Of a DNA stretch of 42,261 nucleotides, positions 26,999 to 35,354 are shown piece after piece; the first letter of the stretch is position 1; each line of letters begins with the position of its first letter. Position numbers and translations under genes: made by a program. The notes below the pieces were generated by a model. The model had not been told where the DNA came from. It searched no databases and worked only from the letters and a program-made list of their open reading frames with translations. The stretch lies in the NCBI GenBank assembly GCA_016932965.1, contig JAFGBW010000138.1, positions 1-42,261 on the forward strand. Direction: 5' to 3'. The stretch is from Candidatus Auribacterota bacterium (lineage in GTDB: Bacteria; Auribacterota; JAFGBW01).

Positions 26999-28651
26999 AT
27001 GATTCGTCCCGTCCAAACCCCGGTGCCGTTAAGACTCCTATCCTTGATATTGATTTCACCGTTTGTATTATTTCTATTTTTCAGATTTGTGCCTTCTTCC
27101 GAACCCTTTATCATCGGACGCCTGGCGTCATGGAACGCCTTGGTGTTTTTTATGCCGGGAATACTGCTCTATCTCCTGTCCCGTTATAAAAGAATCGTTT
27201 TTCACTATTCGCTTCTTTCTCAGGTCTTGATGATGTTCCTCGTCTATTTGAGTCTTCATTCCATCCTGACCGGCTATTATCTCCAGATGCTGACGCCTCT
27301 GGGACTGTTGTTTTATCTCATTCTTTTTTCCCAAATGTCTCATGAAAAGGAAAACCTGAAAGATCTTGTCCTCAAAATATCCCCTTTTCTGGTTGCATGG
27401 GGCCTCACCTTTTCCTTTCTCAGCCGTTACCCTGTTTTTTCTTTTCTTGATCTCTTTGGCCATCCTCATTTTACAGGAAGCTGGCTGCTCCTCTTCCTTC
27501 CCTTATTATTGACGGAGCTCAACCTGTCCAAGGGCCGCATCCTCAGGTCAGTTTTTACCGGCTCGGTGTTGGCCGGGGCCATTCTCTTTCTCTCATGCTT
27601 CGCTCAATCGCATTTTCTCTGTCTGCTGGCCCTGTGCAACGTCTCTGTCTTCTTCTATCATAAAGCCCCCCGTGCCTATAAACGATTTCTGGTATGGTTT
27701 TTTATAATCGCAGCATGCGCTTTTGTCTTTTTCCAAAGGGCTGACCTCCTGCGCTCGATCAAAGACCGTCTCTTTATTTGGCAATTGTGTCTGCAGGAAT
27801 GGAACAACGTGCCATTTTTCGGGAAAGGAATGGGAAACTTTGAATGCTATTATGCAAACATGTTAAACACAAAGCTCTTTAAGACCCCCTTTCTTTTTGA
27901 GAACACCCGTACCATTGGCGTGGAATGGGCGCACAACGAATTTCTCCATTCTTTCGTGGAATATGGAATACCCGGACTGGTGCTGGCGCTCGCGCTTTGC
28001 TTTTTGACTCTTTATCAATACGTTTTTTTTAACAACATGAAAGACCGGTTCTTTTATCTCGGACTGGTGAACCTGCTTCTGTATTCTTTTGTCTCCTTCC
28101 CCTTCAGGATGCCCTGCTCAGGCATTTTTTCATTTCTGTTCCTTTCTTTACTGGCATTGGAAAATACGGAAAAAACCTTTCTCGTTATAAAATTCGATCT
28201 CAAAAAATCGGCCAATTACCTGTTTCTGGAAACCGCTGTTTTATTTATGCTGGGGCTTGTCATCCTGAATTACAGAAACACAGCCGGATTGTATTTCTTC
28301 TCAAAAGCTGTGCGGCAAACCCCTATTTTGAAAACATCCTGGCTGGAAAAAAGCGTGCAATATGATCCTCATTCAAAGTTGTATTCTTTTGCCCTGGGAA
28401 AGGCTTATCTGAACTCAGGCCGTTTTCAGGAGGCGGAATACGCCTTTGAAAAAAGCGTGCAAATCGTGCCGCATTACGCCTGTTTGTTCGGCCTCGCCGT
28501 TTCCAAGGACCTCCTGGGTAAAACCGAACAGGCCAAAGACCTCTATGAGCGCGTCAAAAGAATCGCCCCGGATTTCTATCCCGCCTCTCATAATCTCGAT
28601 GTTTTACTGAAACGGGTCTCCCTGGAGAATTTTAAAAGGGATAATCAGTGA
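26999..28651 (+). CDS. O-antigen ligase/polymerase-like membrane protein with C-terminal TPRs
   Basis: A 550-residue protein with about 10-12 membrane segments followed by a soluble C-terminal TPR-like region (about 450-540: YSFALGKAYLNSGRFQEAEY, then CLFGLAVSKDLLGKTEQAKD). The long periplasmic loop contains WAHNEFLHSFVEYGIPGLVL, the signature of the Wzy_C/O-antigen ligase superfamily. These enzymes join or polymerise lipid-linked glycans at the outer face of the inner membrane. TPR-tailed members often act in exopolysaccharide or pilin glycosylation pathways. There is no glycosyltransferase gene nearby, so the glycan is unknown. The coding strand is noticeably richer in C and T than its neighbours, partly due to the many hydrophobic codons. 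It is divergent from the LamG operon. Confidence 0.87.
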   Translation: MIRPVQTPVPLRLLSLILISPFVLFLFFRFVPSSEPFIIGRLASWNALVFFMPGILLYLLSRYKRIVFHYSLLSQVLMMFLVYLSLHSILTGYYLQMLTPLGLLFYLILFSQMSHEKENLKDLVLKISPFLVAWGLTFSFLSRYPVFSFLDLFGHPHFTGSWLLLFLPLLLTELNLSKGRILRSVFTGSVLAGAILFLSCFAQSHFLCLLALCNVSVFFYHKAPRAYKRFLVWFFIIAACAFVFFQRADLLRSIKDRLFIWQLCLQEWNNVPFFGKGMGNFECYYANMLNTKLFKTPFLFENTRTIGVEWAHNEFLHSFVEYGIPGLVLALALCFLTLYQYVFFNNMKDRFFYLGLVNLLLYSFVSFPFRMPCSGIFSFLFLSLLALENTEKTFLVIKFDLKKSANYLFLETAVLFMLGLVILNYRNTAGLYFFSKAVRQTPILKTSWLEKSVQYDPHSKLYSFALGKAYLNSGRFQEAEYAFEKSVQIVPHYACLFGLAVSKDLLGKTEQAKDLYERVKRIAPDFYPASHNLDVLLKRVSLENFKRDNQ

Positions 28652-28709
28652 AGGGAACCCGTTCTTTACCAGAAAAAAATAAATCGGATAGCAGTGATTA
28701 CATACCACC

Positions 28710-29723
28710 TTATGCAGCAGTCATTGCCTGACTTGCAGCTCTCATCACACTTGAAATTCTATCAACCACAAAAGAATCGATATTAGATCCAAGCATTACA
28801 TCCATGCCGCGAGGACCTCTATTTAAGGCATTCCTCCAAAATGCAAGTCGCATCATTTTATCCGCCAATTCATTATCAGGCAAGGCAGGCACCCCAAGAT
28901 TTTTTTTCATGAGCACTTCAGCTTCCGGAGAACGCAGCAGTGCCTCCTTATTTTTCTTCACTTCCTGTGCTTTATTTTTTCTGAATTGCCAATTCATGTA
29001 AATCATGAAAAAAGGAACCACAAAGGCAAAAATGTACCAGATATATGATTGAAAAAAGACAAGGGATATAAATAAGGGAACGGCAAAAGGGACAAAAGCA
29101 TGAAGAACTTTTTTCCTGATATCGGATTCTTTACCCAGTTTCAGGATGATGGGGTAAATCACCATCAGGTCAAGCATGCTGAACGTACCGCTTTTTATGA
29201 AGATATTTGCTCTTTGCTGGAACAGGGGAAGAGAGAAATAATCCATGACAGTAGAAAGGTAATCGAATCCGTAAATAAACCAGGCTAATTCTATTGCTAT
29301 GACAAAGAGAAAGAAAAAGCTGACAACCCCCCTCCTGTATTGTGAAGGAGAGATTTTTGGCATGACAAAATAACTCAATATTGAATTCGCAATGTAATAA
29401 CCCAGACTCAGAAAAAGCAGATTATTGAATTGCATCCCGGCTAAGGCTAATAGGGTATGTCCGCTGATATAGGCAAAAACCAATAAAACAAATATGGATG
29501 AAATGATATAGGGCCATGTGCTTGTGATCAAATCCATGAACGATTCAGCCGGGCTTACTTCCTCTTCCTGCAAACCGATTAAAACGCTCTGAGGGGCAAG
29601 ATGTTTGTTTGATGAATCATCTGATCCCTTTTCATAACACGGACAACACTCAACGAGTTGCAAAATAAAGGTTAAGATAAGAAAATATCTTATCCCATCA
29701 GCATGCATGAGTAAATTTTTCAT
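28710..29723 (-). CDS. Polytopic membrane protein of unknown function
   Basis: A 337-residue protein with an N-terminal hydrophobic segment that could be a signal peptide (about 12-24, followed by a CCPC cluster), a soluble stretch (about 30-65), six or so membrane segments (about 68-245), and a soluble basic-to-helical C-terminus (about 250-337) containing LRSPEAEVLMKKNLGVPALP and FWRNALNRGPRGMDVMLG. I do not recognise the family. It is convergent with the O-antigen ligase-like gene (58 nt between stops), with a 380-nt intergenic region on its 5' side. No good Shine-Dalgarno precedes the ATG. Nothing in the context assigns a role. Confidence 0.75.
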   Translation of the reverse strand: MKNLLMHADGIRYFLILTFILQLVECCPCYEKGSDDSSNKHLAPQSVLIGLQEEEVSPAESFMDLITSTWPYIISSIFVLLVFAYISGHTLLALAGMQFNNLLFLSLGYYIANSILSYFVMPKISPSQYRRGVVSFFFLFVIAIELAWFIYGFDYLSTVMDYFSLPLFQQRANIFIKSGTFSMLDLMVIYPIILKLGKESDIRKKVLHAFVPFAVPLFISLVFFQSYIWYIFAFVVPFFMIYMNWQFRKNKAQEVKKNKEALLRSPEAEVLMKKNLGVPALPDNELADKMMRLAFWRNALNRGPRGMDVMLGSNIDSFVVDRISSVMRAASQAMTAA

Positions 29724-30104
29724 GGTCGTTCTATCTTGTTTTCTAATCCATCTATCATATTTTTACCACATAAAACAAATCTGTCAAAGTGTTAACTCAT
29801 ATTATTTTATCTTATAGTATTCTCGCTAAGCTTTGATAAATCAATGAACATATAAAAATTAATTTTTTAGACAGGATTTTATTTATCCATAGGCAAACCT
29901 GTTAACTGCATCCTGTCAATCCTGTCTATATTTTCCTTCTATCGGCGAAGCTGAACCTATCCTGTTAATCCTGTTTGATTAATTCCCTTCTTGTTTCGTA
30001 AATGCCTAACTAATGATATCTTCTTTTTCAACTAAGTTTGTGTAAACTTTTGAGTTGACATACAGATCAAACACAAATTATATTGCACCCTTAAATCCTC
30101 TCAT
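29724..30104. other. Intergenic region with promoter-proximal AT-rich DNA and a repeat element
   Basis: This 381-nt spacer separates the unknown membrane protein from tRNA-Val. Its middle part (29870-29980) is a repeat element listed separately. The stretch just before the tRNA must contain the promoter of the tRNA-infC block; TTGACA at 30054-30059 could be its -35, with AAATTATATT downstream. No protein-coding gene was found. Confidence 0.45.
29870..29980. repeat. Intergenic repeat element, copy 1 (ACAGGAT family)
   Basis: Built from short direct and inverted copies of GACAGGATT / AATCCTGTC. GACAGGATT at 29870-29878 is an exact inverse of AATCCTGTC at 29918-29926. Further copies (TATCCTGTTAATCCTGTTT) lie at about 29958-29976. 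A closely related element is at 37611-37690. It lies outside genes and may fold as RNA or DNA hairpins. Confidence 0.7.
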
Positions 30105-30178
30105 GGGTGATTAGCTCAGATGGATAGAGCGCTTGCTCGACACGCAAGAGGTCACTGGTTCGATTCCAGTATCGCCCA
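30105..30178 (+). tRNA. tRNA-Val (anticodon GAC)
   Basis: A complete cloverleaf of 74 nt. The acceptor stem GGGTGAT pairs with ATCGCCC (one G-U). The D-arm is GCTC/GAGC and the anticodon stem CTTGC/GCAAG with loop TCGACAC, giving anticodon GAC (30139-30141), which reads the valine codon GUC. The T-arm ACTGG/CCAGT has loop TTCGATT, and the discriminator base is A. CCA is not encoded. It ends 47 nt before infC, so the tRNA may be processed from a transcript that continues into infC. Confidence 0.96.
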
Positions 30179-30225
30179 TCTTGATACGGAAAAATATAAA
30201 TAACCATTCAATAAAGGAAAACAAT

Positions 30226-30747
30226 ATTAGTAATCTCAAGTTTAGAATCAATCGGGAAATCCCGGCCAAAGAAATCCGGGTCATCGCTGATGACGGACAA
30301 CAATTAGGCATCATCTCCAGAGATGAAGCTATTCGATTGGCAGAATCCAAACTCCTTGATCTGGTAGAAGTCAATCCCACCTCTGTCCCCCCTGTTTGCA
30401 GGATCATGGATTATGGCAAATTCAGATACAAGCAAACCAAAAAGGAAAAAGAAGCGAAAAAGAAGCAGCATGTGGTCAAAGTTAAAGAAATCAAATTAAG
30501 ACCGCAAATTGAAGAACATGATTATCTGGTCAAACTGGAAAGTGCTAAAAAATTTTTAACAAAAGGAAACAAGGTAAAAGTAACCCTGGTGTACAGGGGG
30601 AGAGAGCTGGCTCATAAAGAAATCGGAGAAGAGGTTCATAAAAAATTTTGCGCCGATATCGTTGAAACAAAACTGGGAGCCATAGAAAGCGAAGCAAAAA
30701 TGATCGGGAGGACTGTCCTGGTTGTTATAGGCCCTCTCAAACATTAA
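30226..30747 (+). CDS. infC: Translation initiation factor IF-3, AUU start codon
   Basis: IF-3 binds the 30S subunit, prevents premature 50S joining and checks initiator tRNA and start codon. The 173-residue protein shows FRINREIPAKEIRVI, VDLVE-like LLDLVEVNPTSVPPVCRIMD, YGKFRYKQ, VKEIKLRP and YRGRELAHKEIG, as in other IF-3 proteins. No ATG, GTG or TTG fits. An AAAGGA ribosome-binding site (30213-30218) stands at the right distance before ATT AGT AAT CTC, making AUU at 30226 the likely start. A non-canonical AUU start is known from E. coli infC, where it lets IF-3 repress its own synthesis. rpmI and rplT follow. thrS, often upstream, is replaced here by tRNA-Val. Confidence 0.95.
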   Translation: MSNLKFRINREIPAKEIRVIADDGQQLGIISRDEAIRLAESKLLDLVEVNPTSVPPVCRIMDYGKFRYKQTKKEKEAKKKQHVVKVKEIKLRPQIEEHDYLVKLESAKKFLTKGNKVKVTLVYRGRELAHKEIGEEVHKKFCADIVETKLGAIESEAKMIGRTVLVVIGPLKH

Positions 30748-30783
30748 ACAATGACAGAATCGAACGCAGCAGGAAGGTAATGT

Positions 30784-30981
30784 ATGCCAAAATTAAAAAC
30801 GAATAAAAGCGTGTCAAAGAGATTTAAAAAAACGGCATCCGGTTTATTCAAAAGAAACAAAACCAGACGGCGTCATTTGATGATCTCAAAAAATACCAAA
30901 CAGAAAAGACAGTTTCGTAAAAAAGTGATTGTCAAACAACAGGACGCAAAACGGCTGTCTCGACTCATGCCGTATGCATGA
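30784..30981 (+). CDS. rpmI: 50S ribosomal protein L35
   Basis: A 65-residue, very basic protein beginning MPKLKTNKSVSKRFKKTASG, the standard L35 N-terminus, with KRNKTRRRHLMISKNTKQKR and a short C-terminal tail DAKRLSRLMPYA. L35 sits on the 50S subunit surface. It lies 36 nt after infC with a good AGGAAGG ribosome-binding site, and 25 nt before rplT, the canonical IF3-L35-L20 operon order. Confidence 0.98.
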   Translation: MPKLKTNKSVSKRFKKTASGLFKRNKTRRRHLMISKNTKQKRQFRKKVIVKQQDAKRLSRLMPYA

Positions 30982-31006
30982 GCACCACAATCCGGAGGAA
31001 TAAATC

Positions 31007-31363
31007 ATGGTTAGAATAACAAATGTTCCTGCTTCAAAAGCAAGAAGAAAACGCGAACAAAAACTGGCAAAAGGATTTGTCGGCAGAAATAAGCATCTCA
31101 ATAGAATCACGTCAGGTGTTGTTAAAAAGGCTCTCGCCTATAAATTCAAAGGAAGAAAAATCTTTAAGAGAAACATGCGCTCGCTCTGGATCACCCGAAT
31201 AGGGATAGCGGTAAAGGAGCTGCAGATGAGCTATTCCGGTTTCATGAACGGATTGAAGAAAGCACAGGTGATCCTTAACCGGAAGATGCTTTCAGAATTG
31301 GCTGTCCGTCATAAAGAAGTGTTCGCACACTTGGGAAAAATATCAGCCGAAGCACGGAAATAA
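31007..31363 (+). CDS. rplT: 50S ribosomal protein L20
   Basis: A 118-residue protein with MVRITNVPASKARRKREQK, GFVGRNKHLNRITSGVV, RSLWITRIGIAVKELQMSYS and the C-terminal HLGKISAEARK. L20 binds 23S rRNA early in 50S assembly and in many bacteria represses the infC-rpmI-rplT operon. The family's usual length is 117-120. Its N-terminus is slightly altered from the common PRVKRG start. A strong GGAGG ribosome-binding site precedes the ATG. pheS follows after 39 nt. Confidence 0.98.
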   Translation: MVRITNVPASKARRKREQKLAKGFVGRNKHLNRITSGVVKKALAYKFKGRKIFKRNMRSLWITRIGIAVKELQMSYSGFMNGLKKAQVILNRKMLSELAVRHKEVFAHLGKISAEARK

Positions 31364-31402
31364 TTTTTCTTTGTCTTGAGTGAACTAAAATTGAGCTGAA
31401 TC

Positions 31403-32437
31403 TTGAATAATTCCTATCCTACAAACCTGTCCCCCGTTTTTCAGCAAGCAGAGGACCTGAAAAAACAGTTTTCTTCTGATTTGGCTCAGGCCGCATCAGA
31501 TGACCTCCCTCAGCTAAAGATAAAATACCTGGGCAGGAATGGATTGATCACTTCGTTGTTCAATGAATTGGGAAATGCAACCAGGGAGGAAAAGCCTAAG
31601 TTAGGAAAACTCCTCAATGAACTCAAAAACGAATTGTCCCAAACTCTCGAAACGATGCAAAAAACCAAAGTTCCTGGGACAAATACGGCCTCCTATGACG
31701 TCACGCTTCCAGGACGGACTCATGAAACAGGTACTCTTCATCCCCTGACAACCGTTCTTCAGGAAATCTGCGTTTTTTTTGAAAACATGGGTTTTACCGT
31801 TGCTGAAGGACCCGATATTGAATCCGAATACAATAATTTTACGGCTCTGAATATTTTAAACAACCATCCTGCCAGAGACATGCATGACACCTTCTATCTT
31901 GACAGCGGCGGATTGCTTCGAACCCATACCTCGCCTGTTCAAATCAGAGTCATGCAAAACGGGAAGCCTCCTTTTCGGGTGATCGCTCCTGGAAAAGTCT
32001 ACCGATGCGATTCGGACCTGAGGCACTCACCGATGTTTCATCAGGTGGAGGGCTTTTGCGTAGGAGAAGGAATCCATTTCGGACATTTGAAATATCTGCT
32101 GAAACTTTTTGCGAAAAAGATATTCGGCGAATCCGTTAAACTACGTTTCAGACCGTCTTTTTTTCCTTTTACTGAACCTTCGGCTGAAGTGGATATTTCC
32201 TGTGTCATTTGCCGGGGAAAAGGATGCAGGACATGTTCCAACTCCGGCTGGATCGAAATTCTGGGAGCGGGAATGATTCATCCCAATGTGTTGCATAACG
32301 TCCGTCTGGATCCTGAACACTTTAGCGGATATGCTTTTGGCATGGGTGTTGAACGGATTGCCATGCTGAAGTACGGTATCGGCGATATCCGCCTTTTTTT
32401 CGAAAATAATCACGACTTCCTGGTACAATTCAAATGA
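31403..32437 (+). CDS. pheS: Phenylalanyl-tRNA synthetase alpha subunit
   Basis: PheS carries the class II catalytic core of the (alpha-beta)2 enzyme that charges tRNA-Phe. The 344-residue protein has the N-terminal coiled coil (IKYLGRNGLITSLFNELGN), motif 1 region (HPLTTVLQEICVFFENMGF), THTSPVQIRVM, motif 2 (KVYRCDSDLRHSPMFHQVEG), a CxxC...CxxC insert (SCVICRGKGCRTCSNSGW) seen in part of the family, and motif 3 (FGMGVERIAMLKYGIGDIR). TTG at 31403 is taken as start; the frame is closed by TGA six bases upstream, leaving no ATG option. Its stop overlaps the ATG of pheT by 4 nt. Confidence 0.97.
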   Translation: MNNSYPTNLSPVFQQAEDLKKQFSSDLAQAASDDLPQLKIKYLGRNGLITSLFNELGNATREEKPKLGKLLNELKNELSQTLETMQKTKVPGTNTASYDVTLPGRTHETGTLHPLTTVLQEICVFFENMGFTVAEGPDIESEYNNFTALNILNNHPARDMHDTFYLDSGGLLRTHTSPVQIRVMQNGKPPFRVIAPGKVYRCDSDLRHSPMFHQVEGFCVGEGIHFGHLKYLLKLFAKKIFGESVKLRFRPSFFPFTEPSAEVDISCVICRGKGCRTCSNSGWIEILGAGMIHPNVLHNVRLDPEHFSGYAFGMGVERIAMLKYGIGDIRLFFENNHDFLVQFK

Positions 32438-34803
32438 AATTGACTTTTAACTGGTTGAAAGAACATCTGGATTTCTCTCCCACTCTGGAAGAGACCCTGA
32501 CCAATCTGACGATGCTCGGATTAGAAGTGGAAGAAGTGAATCCTGTCAATCCTTTGTTTCCTGCTGTGATTTCCGCAAGAATAGAAAGCGTTGAAAACCA
32601 CCCCGGCTCGTCACAAATGAAAATATGCTCGGTTTCTGACGGCCATGAAACCCTCCCTGTTGTCTGCGGAGCCATGAATGTGCGCCCTGGCATGATCGTC
32701 CCCCTGGCAAAACCATCCTCCGAGATCTTGGGTAAAACCATCCAGGTTGCCTCCATCGCGGGAATCAATTCATACGGCATGCTCTGTTCGGAAAAAGAAC
32801 TCCAAATCGGATTCGATCAAACCGGAATTCTTGAACTGGAACAGGATACTGTTATAGGAAAAACCCTGAATGAAATATTATCATTAAACGACACGGTGAT
32901 AGACCTTTCCATCACGCCCAACCGCGGGGATTGCCTTTCAGTCAGAGGTATTGCCAGAGAAGTAGCCGCTTCTTTTTCTCAAAAAATACTAAAAAAAGAA
33001 CCTCCTATTCCGGCCGGAAAAAAAACGCAGATAAAAGTTGAAATACAGGAAAAGACACAGTGTCCAGTCTATGGCGGGGCCTTTTTAACGAATGTCAAAA
33101 TAGGAACATCCCCCTTTGCCATGCGATACCGTCTCTTTCTTGCCGGCATCCGCCCCATCAATAATATAGCGGATATCACCAATTTCATCCTGATTGATAT
33201 CGGTCAGCCGATGCACGCTTTTGATCATGATAAAATCGCCGGAAAAAAAATCATTGTCAGAAAAGCCAGAAAAGGGGAAAGCATTCTGGCTCTGGACGGT
33301 TTAAATTATGACTTGCATGACGAAGATCTGGTGATAGCAGACGAACATCAGGTTTTGGCAATCGCAGGCATCATGGGAGGCGAACTCTCTTCCGTCCATG
33401 CGGACACAAAAAACGTTTTTTTTGAAAGCGCCTGTTTTGATCCTGTTACTGTCCGCAGGACTTCGAGACGTCTGAATCTAAACAGTGAATCCTCTTATCG
33501 ATTTGAACGCGGAATCGACAGGGAAGCCATCCCCCTATCATTACTTCTTGCCTCAAATATGTCCAGAAACCTTGCAGGAGGAAACATCATCCATCCCCGA
33601 ATCAATCTTCATGACAAAATCTTTAAAAGGAAAAAAATCCTTCTCAGAACGGAACGATGTCATGCGCTATTGGGATTGAAATTAAAAGAAAAAGAAATTG
33701 AACGCATTTTAACCAGAATCGATATCAAAAAGTCAGGCAAACATTACTTGATTCCCTCCTTCCGTTCTGATTTAGAAAAAGAAATTGATCTGATTGAAGA
33801 AATAGCCCGTGTGCACGGATATGACCGTATTCCTGAAACTCATGAAAAAGTGGAAATCCTTTATACCTCCCCCTCACCCTTGATTCAACTCACTCAAACC
33901 ATCAAAGCCACCCTTGTTCAGGCAGGGTTCCTTGAAACCATCAATTACTCCTTCATGGACCCCAAAAACAATTTCTCCCTGGAAGGTTTCATTGAAAAAC
34001 CTTTATTTCCTGAAATAATATTGAATCCGCTCAGCCCGTCACAGTCGGTCATGAGACATAGTCTGTTACCGGGTCTTGTCCAGTCTGCCGTCAACTCAAG
34101 GCATTACGGAACCGCTGGAATAAAAATGTTTGAAACAGGCTGTGTTTTTCCTGGTAAAAAATCAAAATCTGGTTCAACGGATTCCCCACAGGTTTCCCAT
34201 ACCGGTCTGATTTTGACAGGAACGCATGTGCCTTCTTCACTCGGGGAGTCTGCCAGAAAACTGGACTTCCTCGATTTAAAAGGAGCGATCGAAATGATGT
34301 TCAATAAATTAAGAATTCCTGTTGAATTTGAACCACTGGAAAATCATTTGTTCCAAACCGGTCTAAAAGCAACATGCCGAGAAATCATATTGGGAATGTT
34401 CGGCGAACTTTCCGCCAATTTCATCAAACAAGATTGCAAAGACACTTTGTTTTATGGAGAATTTTCCAATGAAAAAATGGTATCCTGTCTGCCTCCTGAA
34501 ATTCAATACAGCCCTCTGAACAGGCTTCCCGCCATTACGGAAGACATGTCTTTTCTGGCAGATCAAAACATCACGCATCAAGAAATTGTCTCGACCATCC
34601 GGAAATGCGGCATAACGCTTTTAGAAGCCGTCAAGTTATTCGATATCTACCAGGGAAAAGGGATCCCTGACGGAAAAAAAAGCATGGCCTACTCCCTGAC
34701 TTACAGAGATAAACAAACCACTCTCACCATGGAAGCCGCTCACGCATCACATGAACAGATAAAAGAAAACCTGAAAAAAGAACTAAACGTGGAGTTCCGA
34801 TAA
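32434..34803 (+). CDS. pheT: Phenylalanyl-tRNA synthetase beta subunit
   Basis: A 789-residue protein with the complete bacterial PheT domain series: N-terminal MKLTFNWLKEHLDFSPTLEE, a tRNA-binding OB fold (about 40-150: VISARIESVENHPGSSQMKI, SYGMLCSEKELQIG), the B3/B4 editing region (about 210-390: RPINNIADITNFILIDIGQP, MHAFDHDKI, LAIAGIMGGELSSV), the B5 domain (about 400-475), the inactive catalytic-like domain and a C-terminal anticodon-binding FDX-ACB domain (about 695-789: RLPAITEDMSFLAD, DGKKSMAYSLTYRDKQTTLT). It forms the tetramer with PheS and removes mischarged tyrosine. It is translationally coupled to pheS and followed by zapA after 6 nt. Confidence 0.98.
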   Translation: MKLTFNWLKEHLDFSPTLEETLTNLTMLGLEVEEVNPVNPLFPAVISARIESVENHPGSSQMKICSVSDGHETLPVVCGAMNVRPGMIVPLAKPSSEILGKTIQVASIAGINSYGMLCSEKELQIGFDQTGILELEQDTVIGKTLNEILSLNDTVIDLSITPNRGDCLSVRGIAREVAASFSQKILKKEPPIPAGKKTQIKVEIQEKTQCPVYGGAFLTNVKIGTSPFAMRYRLFLAGIRPINNIADITNFILIDIGQPMHAFDHDKIAGKKIIVRKARKGESILALDGLNYDLHDEDLVIADEHQVLAIAGIMGGELSSVHADTKNVFFESACFDPVTVRRTSRRLNLNSESSYRFERGIDREAIPLSLLLASNMSRNLAGGNIIHPRINLHDKIFKRKKILLRTERCHALLGLKLKEKEIERILTRIDIKKSGKHYLIPSFRSDLEKEIDLIEEIARVHGYDRIPETHEKVEILYTSPSPLIQLTQTIKATLVQAGFLETINYSFMDPKNNFSLEGFIEKPLFPEIILNPLSPSQSVMRHSLLPGLVQSAVNSRHYGTAGIKMFETGCVFPGKKSKSGSTDSPQVSHTGLILTGTHVPSSLGESARKLDFLDLKGAIEMMFNKLRIPVEFEPLENHLFQTGLKATCREIILGMFGELSANFIKQDCKDTLFYGEFSNEKMVSCLPPEIQYSPLNRLPAITEDMSFLADQNITHQEIVSTIRKCGITLLEAVKLFDIYQGKGIPDGKKSMAYSLTYRDKQTTLTMEAAHASHEQIKENLKKELNVEFR

Positions 34804-34809
34804 AATAAA

Positions 34810-35097
34810 ATGGCTAAATCCATCGAGGTCACTTTATTCGGCAAGCAATATCCTGTCCTATCAGACAAGGACGAGAAACATGTCGTAAAGGTGGCCACTT
34901 TGGTTGATTCCAAGATGAAAGAAATAGCTCAGGCTGCACCAGGGGCGTCCTATTCTCATCTGGCGGTAATGACTTGTCTCAATCTGGCTGATGAACTCTG
35001 TACCGCTAAAGAAAGACATTCTAACCATTATAAAGAAATTGACGAAAAAATCAACTCTCTTATTCAAGAAATCAATATCAAATTATCGAATGAATGA
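34810..35097 (+). CDS. zapA: Cell division protein ZapA
   Basis: A 95-residue protein that begins SIEVTLFGKQYPVLSDKDEK and continues KVATLVDSKMKEIAQ, then the helix HLAVMTCLNLADELCTAKER and a coiled-coil tail. ZapA bundles FtsZ filaments and stabilises the Z-ring at midcell. Length and pattern fit the family (about 90-110). It follows pheT by 6 nt, so it probably shares the phe operon transcript, and it is followed by the 6S RNA gene, as in many Proteobacteria. Confidence 0.95.
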   Translation: MAKSIEVTLFGKQYPVLSDKDEKHVVKVATLVDSKMKEIAQAAPGASYSHLAVMTCLNLADELCTAKERHSNHYKEIDEKINSLIQEINIKLSNE

Positions 35098-35106
35098 TTT
35101 AAAAGA

Positions 35107-35134
35107 TTGACCTTGCCGAAAAATATGGTAAAAT
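35107..35134 (+). promoter_or_regulatory. Sigma-70-like promoter of the 6S RNA gene
   Basis: TTGACC (35107-35112) and TAAAAT (35129-35134) are spaced 16 nt, a near-consensus promoter just after the zapA stop. Transcription would start near 35141. A second -10-like TATAAG at about 35144 would place the start nearer 35155, close to the predicted RNA end. Confidence 0.6.
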
Positions 35135-35159
35135 AATCTTAGATATAAGGAAGCAAACA

Positions 35160-35338
35160 CAAACCCTGTTTTGCACGAGACCTTTGTCAATTTCGTTGAG
35201 CCAACACAAAAAAATGGGGAATTCGGAGTTCAGGCAGGGTAGTAACCGTGGTGACGGGACGCTCAGTCATGCCTGACAGAGTACCCACTTATGAAACGGG
35301 CTCCAATAGAAATGCAATGACGGCAAAAACAGGGTTTT
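35160..35338 (+). ncRNA. ssrS: 6S RNA (SsrS)
   Basis: 6S RNA mimics an open promoter and binds sigma-70 RNA polymerase in stationary phase. The evidence is the position between zapA and the 5-formyl-THF cyclo-ligase gene, plus a long closing stem: CCCTGTTTTGC (35164-35174) pairs with GCAAAAACAGGG (35323-35334). The interior is open-hairpin-like, with a central stretch rich in purines and pyrimidine-matching arms (GGCAGGGTAGTAACC, CCCACTTATGAAACGGGCTC). A T-run follows the 3' stem and could end transcription, or allow read-through into the next gene 20 nt on. Ends are approximate. Confidence 0.85.
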
Positions 35339-35354
35339 TTATTTTCTTCTCTGC

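Noticed and set aside
29870-29980. CRISPR array
   Set aside because: The repeat units are short, irregular and partly inverted, with no equal-length spacers and no cas genes nearby.
30133-30225. Upstream extension of infC from the ATG at 30133
   Set aside because: The ATG lies inside the anticodon arm of tRNA-Val; the extra 31 residues are tRNA-derived, and IF-3 homologues start at the AUU position.
31364-31402. T-box or phenylalanine attenuator before pheS
   Set aside because: The rplT-pheS spacer is only 39 nt, too short for a leader peptide with attenuator.
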